Source: Cryptosporangium aurantiacum
GTDB lineage: Bacteria; Actinomycetota; Actinomycetes; Mycobacteriales; Cryptosporangiaceae
Assembly: GCF_900143005.1 (NCBI RefSeq)
Contig: NZ_FRCS01000010.1
Location: 62,001-126,000 of the forward strand
Length of the DNA stretch: 64,000 nt
Direction of reading: 5' to 3'
Shown in pieces: positions 59,356 through 64,000 of this stretch (the stretch's first letter is position 1; each line of letters starts with the position of its first letter). Under the pieces are notes generated by a model. The model was given only the letters and a program-made list of their open reading frames with translations, had not been told where the DNA came from and made no database searches. Made by a program: the position numbers and the translations under genes.

Positions 59356-60585
59356 TTACTCTGGTCTTTCGTCGGTCGTGCGAGCACTGCGGTAGCCCTC
59401 GACAGCGCGTTCCGCAGCGCTCTCCCAGGACAATTCGCGCTTCATGAACTCGTATCCGGCGATCCCCATGCGCTCGGCGTCGGCGGGTGACTGGAGCAGT
59501 ACCAGAAGAGCCTCCGCGAATCCGTCCGGAGTGGGTTCTGCGAGCAATCCGGTCTCACCCGCGATGACGACGTCCCGCATCGAACCGACGTCGGTAGCGA
59601 CGACCGGCCGGGCGAACGTATACGCCATATGTACGACGCCGCTGATATTGACGATCTCGTAGGGAAGCGCGACGACCCGGGCTCCGGCGAACAGACCAGG
59701 CACATCCTCCATCGCGACATATCCCGGTTTCAACTGGACGCCGGGGATATCGGCGGCATGTTTCGTGACCGCATCCAGATCCATGTCGCCCATCACCGGA
59801 CCGGCGACCACGAGCTCCGCGCTCGGCAACTCCGCGCGGACTTTCGCGAACGCGTTGAGCAGCATCGGGATGTTCTTGTAGCGCGTCCAGGTGCCGAAGA
59901 AGACCACCCGTGGCGGAGCGGAGGCCGCACCGGGTGTCTCCGCGGCGTCCCCGGCGAACGCGGAGTACTCGCCGTGGCCGATCACCGCGGTGCGCCGCAC
60001 CTCGGGATAAGCCTTCACCAGGTCGTCGCGCGGGCCGGGGCCGAGTGTCAGGACCAGGTCGAACGACTTGTACGCCGCGCGGAGCGCCCGCATCGTCACC
60101 GGGTCGGACTTCTCGACCGAGTCGTGGTCGCCGCTGACGTCGTACGGCGTCGGGTTGTGGGCGACCTCGGCGATGACCGTGCCGGGCCGGCGCGCCTTCG
60201 CGAGCCGGACGGCGAAGAAGCTGTCGAGCGCGAACCGCATCTCGCCCAGCTGGACGACGTCCGGCCGGGCGCTGCGGACGTACCGCACCAGCTTCGTCCA
60301 CGAGTACGTCAGCCGCGCCGCCCGCCACACTCGGCGGACCTTGCGGAACCAGGTGGCCTCGCCGGTGTCCGCGCCGGGATGCCAGGTGGGGAAGTAGGAC
60401 CGGACGGTGAAGCCGGGCACCTGGGTCGACAACTCCGGCTCGGGGCCGGTCAGCAGCGTGACGCGGTGGCCCAGCCCGGCGAGCGCCTCGCCCAGCATGA
60501 AGTTGAATTGGAACATCCCGCCGCTGGGGAGGAACTCCACCAGGACGATCGTCAGCGGACCATCGGAGACGGTGCGATCAGTCAC
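59356..60585 (-). CDS. GT4 glycosyltransferase of the exopolysaccharide locus
   Basis: This 409-residue protein has the GT-B fold of family 4 glycosyltransferases, retaining enzymes that add sugars from NDP donors to a lipid-linked acceptor at the cytoplasmic face. The N-lobe shows FLPSGGMFQFNFMLGEALAGLGHRV. The C-lobe starts PPRVVFFGTWTRYKNIPMLLNAFA and holds the donor-binding stretch GARVVALPYEIVNISGVVHMAYTFARPVVATDVGSMRDVV. The usual E-x7-E is modified: the first Glu is in LPYEIVN and Ala replaces part of the second element. The GTG start overlaps the upstream stop (GTGA). Confidence 0.9.
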   Translation of the reverse strand: MTDRTVSDGPLTIVLVEFLPSGGMFQFNFMLGEALAGLGHRVTLLTGPEPELSTQVPGFTVRSYFPTWHPGADTGEATWFRKVRRVWRAARLTYSWTKLVRYVRSARPDVVQLGEMRFALDSFFAVRLAKARRPGTVIAEVAHNPTPYDVSGDHDSVEKSDPVTMRALRAAYKSFDLVLTLGPGPRDDLVKAYPEVRRTAVIGHGEYSAFAGDAAETPGAASAPPRVVFFGTWTRYKNIPMLLNAFAKVRAELPSAELVVAGPVMGDMDLDAVTKHAADIPGVQLKPGYVAMEDVPGLFAGARVVALPYEIVNISGVVHMAYTFARPVVATDVGSMRDVVIAGETGLLAEPTPDGFAEALLVLLQSPADAERMGIAGYEFMKRELSWESAAERAVEGYRSARTTDERPE

Positions 60586-61445
60586 GAAAACAGAACCCGT
60601 TCGTTCGTCGAGTCGGACTCGGTCGTGGATGGGTCCGTCGTCGTCGACGTCTTGTCACCCGCGCCGGCCTGAGCCGGAGCAGCGGCGGGGGCAGCCGGCG
60701 CGGGCGGCCCAGCCGGAGCGGGCGTGGGCGCGGGCGGGGCGGCCGGAGCCGTGGTGGCCGGAGCCGGGGTCGCCGGAGCCGGGGTCGCCGCGGCGGCGGG
60801 GCTCGGGTCCGCGGCCGAGAACGGCGGGCGCCGCAGCGGCCGGCGCGACCGGCGGCGGGGCTGCAGGACCTGGTACGCGGCCTGCTGGACGGCCAGTGCC
60901 ACCGCCAGGGCCGCGATCACCGTGCCGGCGATGACGATCCACGGTGCGGTGCCCGCCGAGTACGCGGTGTTCGCGGCCGGCCGCACCTGGGTCGCGGCGT
61001 ACGGCTTGATCATCGACTGCAGGTAGGTCGCGCTCAGCGCCGCGGTCCGGTCGGCCAGCTGTTCCGCGATCCGCGCGGTGCTCGCCTCGGCCTCGACGAG
61101 CAGCACCGACGTGGACGGCACGACGGTGACCGTCACGGTCGTGTCGGCGGCTTCGGCGGTCGAGAGCCCCAGCGCCTTCTCCGCCTCGGTCTCGAACCGG
61201 CCGCTCTGGGCCACCTCGGCCATCGTGGCGACGACCTGGCCGCGGCTGAGCGTCTCCAGGAAGCTGGCCTGGTCCTGGGCGGCCAGCGTGCTGGCAGGCA
61301 GGACGATCAGCGTGGTTTCCGCCTTGTAGCGGCCCTGCTGCGTCAGCGCGAAGACCACGCCGGCGGCCAACACGAGTAACGCCGCGACAGCCGCGATCAG
61401 CAGGCTGCGTCGCAACGGCTGGAAATCACTCACTGGACGTCCCAT
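60582..61445 (-). CDS. Wzz/YveK-like polysaccharide chain-length or co-polymerase protein
   Basis: This 287-residue protein has two membrane helices (about 15-35 and 168-187) bracketing an extracytoplasmic region with helical and beta parts (RYKAETTLIVLPAS, VTVTVVPSTSVLLVEAEASTARIAEQLADRTAALS), the plan of Wzz/YveK-type chain-length regulators and capsule kinase adaptors. A long cytoplasmic Ala/Pro tail (about 210-287) follows, where a tyrosine-kinase domain would be in full-length relatives; here there is none. It overlaps its neighbours at both ends (20 bases upstream, GTGA downstream). GTG 61433 is an alternative start. Confidence 0.85.
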   Translation of the reverse strand: MGRPVSDFQPLRRSLLIAAVAALLVLAAGVVFALTQQGRYKAETTLIVLPASTLAAQDQASFLETLSRGQVVATMAEVAQSGRFETEAEKALGLSTAEAADTTVTVTVVPSTSVLLVEAEASTARIAEQLADRTAALSATYLQSMIKPYAATQVRPAANTAYSAGTAPWIVIAGTVIAALAVALAVQQAAYQVLQPRRRSRRPLRRPPFSAADPSPAAAATPAPATPAPATTAPAAPPAPTPAPAGPPAPAAPAAAPAQAGAGDKTSTTTDPSTTESDSTNERVLFS

Positions 61446-62598
61446 CTTCGGTGCTCGGCTGCGTCCTGCGGCCCCGGCGTCGCGGCCCGGCGAGTACGGA
61501 CCGGTACGCGTCGGCGAGGCGGGCGCTCAGTATCGGCAGATCATGCCGCTCCTCGGCGCGTTTCCGTGCTGCTGCGCCGATCGTCTGACGCCGTTGCTTC
61601 GACGCGAGTACGTCCGCCAGAGCCTCGGTGAGGGCCGGTACGTCCCCGGGCTCGATCACCCGACCTTCGACACCGTCCCGGATCAGCGTCGGTACCGCGC
61701 CGATCGCGGTGGCCACGACCGGCAGGCCGCCGGCCATCGCCTCCAGGATGGCCATCGGCTGGCCCTCAAGATAGGACGGAAGCACAAACACGTCGCTCTG
61801 CCGCAGCCGCGCGCGGACCTGCTCGCCGTACTCCGGCCCGACACACGCGCCCGACAGCCCGGCGGCGTCGAGGGCGGCGGTGACCCGCCCGTACTCCTCG
61901 TCCGGCGTCGGGCCCTGGCCACCGACGATCACCAGGTCGAACGACACGCCCCGCGTGCGGAGCTCGGCGCAGGCCGCAGCCAGTTCCGGTACGCCCTTGC
62001 GGGCGCAGACGACCCCGACGAACAGCACGGTCGGGACGTCGGCGTCGAGCCCGGCGGGTTCGAAGCTACCGACGTCCACCGCGTTGTCGACGGTCTCGAC
62101 CGGCGTCTTCGGCAGGATCCCGGCGAACGTCCGAGTGCCGGCCTCGGAGACCGTGAGCACCAGCGCGCTGACCCCTACCGCGCGGAGGATCCGCCGGTCG
62201 CGGGCGCTGTAGTCGGCGACCTCGGGACGCCCGGCGTTACCGGTGGCCGAGTGGACGTGCGCGATCACACCGCGGGTACCCGCCCGCGCCGCCAGGCAGA
62301 GCGCCGCGGCCCGGATCGTGGGCAGGCCGGGGTCGGCCACCAGCTGGACGTGCATGATGTCGGCGCGGCGGGCGGCCCGGAACGTCTTCCAGGCGTCGCT
62401 GAGCGCGTGTGTGATGTTGGAGAACACCAGCTTGCCGCCCTGACGGGTGGCGGTCCGTGCGGTGTTCAGCAGCTCGACGTCGAACTCGGCGGCCAGCCGT
62501 GGGTCGCCGGTGATCGTCTCGGCGAACGTCGCGATGCCACCCCGCATCGGTGCGGCTTCGGCGACCACGACGACGCGTGGGCGAACAGGAACCGTCAC
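61426..62598 (-). CDS. GT4 glycosyltransferase of the exopolysaccharide locus
   Basis: This 390-residue GT-B enzyme has the N-lobe start RVVVVAEAAPMRGGIATFAETI with its acceptor-side GGI loop, and a C-lobe with PTVLFVGVVCARKGVPELAAACA and the canonical donor site VFVLPSYLEGQPMAILEAMAGGLPVVAT, a good E-x7-E motif. It probably adds one sugar to the growing exopolysaccharide repeat. The GTG start overlaps the upstream gene's stop by 4 bases (GTGA), so the glycosyltransferases are made as one coupled set. The C-terminus is basic (GPRRRGRRT) and could touch the membrane. Confidence 0.93.
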   Translation of the reverse strand: MTVPVRPRVVVVAEAAPMRGGIATFAETITGDPRLAAEFDVELLNTARTATRQGGKLVFSNITHALSDAWKTFRAARRADIMHVQLVADPGLPTIRAAALCLAARAGTRGVIAHVHSATGNAGRPEVADYSARDRRILRAVGVSALVLTVSEAGTRTFAGILPKTPVETVDNAVDVGSFEPAGLDADVPTVLFVGVVCARKGVPELAAACAELRTRGVSFDLVIVGGQGPTPDEEYGRVTAALDAAGLSGACVGPEYGEQVRARLRQSDVFVLPSYLEGQPMAILEAMAGGLPVVATAIGAVPTLIRDGVEGRVIEPGDVPALTEALADVLASKQRRQTIGAAARKRAEERHDLPILSARLADAYRSVLAGPRRRGRRTQPSTEDGTSSE

Positions 62599-63752
62599 GC
62601 GACGGTCCCCGCTCTGTGACTGTCACTTCCTGCCGCGGCTTCCTCGTACAGCGCTCGCAGCTGTCGAGCCCAGTTCACGGCGTCGAAATGTTGTTCAACG
62701 TGGGCGCGGGCCGTGACGCCCATCGCGGCCCGGCGGGACGGATCGTCGAGCAGGGAGATCAGCGCGTCGGCGATCGCGTTCGGGTCGCCGGGTGGCGTCA
62801 ACACGCCGGTGACGCCGTCCTCGACGATGTCGGGGATGCCGCCGATCCGGCTCGCGACGACCGGACGAGCACACCCGGCGGCCTCGATCAGCACGGTCGG
62901 CAGGTTCTCGCCGTACGTGGAGGGCAGCAGGACGACGTCCGAGGCGCGCAGGATCTCGGCCACATCGGAGCGGGCGCCGGCGAAGATCACGTCCTCGGTC
63001 AGCTCCGCCTCGGCGACCTGGCGCCGTAGGTTTTCGGTCTCGTTGCCGGCGCCGACCAGCAGTAACCGTGCGTCCGGGCGAGCCGCGCGCACCTTCGGCC
63101 AGGCGCGCACCGCGTGCGTGATGCCCTTGAAGTCGCGGTGAGCGGCCAGCACCGTGACGACCGGCCGTCCGGTGACGCCGAACTCGGGCGGCATCAGCGA
63201 CGGTCCGGGCGAGAAGTGGGCCAGATCGACGCCATTGTGGACGACGATCCAGTTCTTCGGGACCCGACCGGATCGGCGGTACTTCTCCGCGAACGACGTC
63301 CGGGACGCCTCCGACACGAAGATCGTGCGGTGCGAGCGGCCGGCCACCTCGACCGCGAGCTTCTCCCGCCAGGCGGCCCTACCCGGCAACGGCCGGTGGA
63401 CGTGGTGGAACGTGCAGAGCGCCTTCCGTCCGGCGAGCTTCGCGGCCGGCACTCCGAGCGTCATCGCCATCTCGAGGTGGGCGTGGACGACGTCCGCGCC
63501 GGACTCCTTGATCGCGGCGGCCAGCAGGCGCGGCGCACGGGGGTCGAGCGTGCGGCGAACGCCCAGATAGCGGGGCTCCAGCCCGGATTCGCGCAACAGG
63601 GGTTCGAGCTTCGAGTGCTCGTCGGAAGGAGGCAGGAGGCTGAGCACGTCCATCTCGAACCCGGCCGCGCCCGCGACACGACCGAGTTGCGCGATCAGTG
63701 TTTCGGCTCCCCCTAACCGAAACGCGTCGACGAGCGTCAGTACTCGAACCAT
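62595..63752 (-). CDS. GT4 glycosyltransferase, first gene of the coupled set
   Basis: This 385-residue GT-B enzyme has the N-lobe VRVLTLVDAFRLGGAETLIAQLG with the GGAE loop, DVVHAHLEMA, and a C-lobe with RPVVTVLAAHRDFKGITHAVRAW and donor site VVLLPSTYGENLPTVLIEAAGCARPVVASRIGGIPDIVEDG (E-x7-E). The ATG at 63752 is preferred because it begins the first Rossmann strand and GGGAG lies 4 bases upstream; a start at 63794 adds 14 residues of no clear use. It is the promoter-proximal gene of the 59356-63752 set. The divergent gap to the next gene holds a 14-bp palindrome. Confidence 0.93.
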   Translation of the reverse strand: MVRVLTLVDAFRLGGAETLIAQLGRVAGAAGFEMDVLSLLPPSDEHSKLEPLLRESGLEPRYLGVRRTLDPRAPRLLAAAIKESGADVVHAHLEMAMTLGVPAAKLAGRKALCTFHHVHRPLPGRAAWREKLAVEVAGRSHRTIFVSEASRTSFAEKYRRSGRVPKNWIVVHNGVDLAHFSPGPSLMPPEFGVTGRPVVTVLAAHRDFKGITHAVRAWPKVRAARPDARLLLVGAGNETENLRRQVAEAELTEDVIFAGARSDVAEILRASDVVLLPSTYGENLPTVLIEAAGCARPVVASRIGGIPDIVEDGVTGVLTPPGDPNAIADALISLLDDPSRRAAMGVTARAHVEQHFDAVNWARQLRALYEEAAAGSDSHRAGTVA

Positions 63753-63940
63753 ATGACTCCCACCCGTGGACACGTCAGGTAGCGAGGCCGACATATGTTC
63801 ACATCGACAATGTCTGGTTGCAGAACATTACGCAGCGTGCCCATCGGCAACGACGGGACGAATAGGCCTGGGTGTTGGTTTCGGCGCCCACGTTAGCATG
63901 CGTTCGGATCGCGGTTCCGGGCCGTCAGATCGCCCGATGC

Positions 63941-63954
63941 CCACCAATTGGTGG
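63941..63954. promoter_or_regulatory. Perfect 14-bp palindrome in the divergent exopolysaccharide promoter region
   Basis: CCACCAATTGGTGG is fully self-complementary. It lies between the glycosyltransferase operon (start 63752) and a gene starting at the right edge, the expected place for a regulator of both. Confidence 0.5.
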
Positions 63955-63993
63955 TGCGCGAATGGGACATTCAACCGTCTGGGGGGAGGAAAG

Positions 63994-64000
63994 GTGTCAC
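63994..64000 (+). CDS. Start of a gene running off the window (partial)
   Basis: The last seven bases read GTG TCA C and are preceded by GGGGGGAGGA (63981-63990), a strong Shine-Dalgarno three bases upstream. Only two codons are visible, so no product can be named. It would be divergent from the exopolysaccharide operon. Confidence 0.5.

Overview
The window is 64 kb of high-GC DNA from an actinobacterium. GTG starts are frequent, several genes look leaderless, and there is a ClpB gene under a HspR-type (HAIR) operator, an ECF42/DGPF pair and a mycothiol-type maleylpyruvate-isomerase-family enzyme. The order clpB - pyrE - dedA - fba - DUF3151 - purA resembles the mycobacterial purA-clpB interval, but here it is interrupted by many accessory genes. 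A filamentous or spore-forming actinomycete fits (for example Cryptosporangium-, Frankia- or Micromonospora-like). The genus cannot be fixed by reading alone.

Layout. 1-8.4 kb: two SDR-type oxidoreductases, a MarR regulator, a long inverted repeat, a pRiA4b ORF-3-like protein, a tandem pair of membrane proteins, clpB and an aldo/keto reductase. 8.5-15.6 kb: a lipoprotein, a DUF695-like protein, a membrane protein, an SDR, a tandem GNAT, an epimerase-like protein and pyrE. 15.6-20.5 kb: two large paralogous single-pass membrane proteins with kinase-N-lobe-like heads, then a DedA protein. 20.6-25.5 kb: a CoA-disulfide-reductase-like flavoprotein, a divergent TetR/MFS pair and fba. 25.5-28.4 kb: a DUF262 protein overlapping a HipA-like kinase, visibly less GC-rich than its surroundings. 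This is the best candidate for an undescribed system. 28.4-37.8 kb: a LOG-like protein, DUF3151, a second divergent MFS/TetR pair with four operator copies, a repeat-rich protein with a ParA/MinD ATPase domain, a diacylglycerol-kinase-like protein and purA.

37.9-46.4 kb: a membrane-anchored solute-binding-like protein coupled to a membrane protein; a MocR regulator divergent from an aldehyde dehydrogenase/aminotransferase operon, probably for beta-alanine or a related omega-amino acid; a small membrane protein and purD. 46.4-57.5 kb: a membrane WD40 protein, a DUF4333-like membrane protein, a secreted GH6 glycosidase, a DGPF (YciI)/ECF42 sigma pair with a probable CTG start, an MDMPI-family enzyme, a frameshifted MpaB/DUF2236 gene next to its TetR regulator, a soluble Ser/Thr kinase, an EEP-family phosphohydrolase, and an unusual hemerythrin-like/alpha-beta-hydrolase fusion. 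57.5-63.8 kb: an exopolysaccharide locus with a polyprenyl-phosphate sugar transferase, three GT4 glycosyltransferases and a Wzz/YveK-like protein, joined mostly by GTGA overlaps. A further gene begins at the right edge.

The control signals are unusually legible: a HAIR operator on clpB, GAAC-N3-GTTC operators between MFS and TetR, a palindrome in the -35/-10 spacer of another MFS promoter, an ECF42-like promoter before the DGPF gene, strong hairpin terminators between convergent genes, and a repeated TAGGCT-N6-GTG leaderless start architecture on pyrE and purD (TAGCCT on dedA). I recognised no rRNA, tRNA, CRISPR array or insertion sequence.
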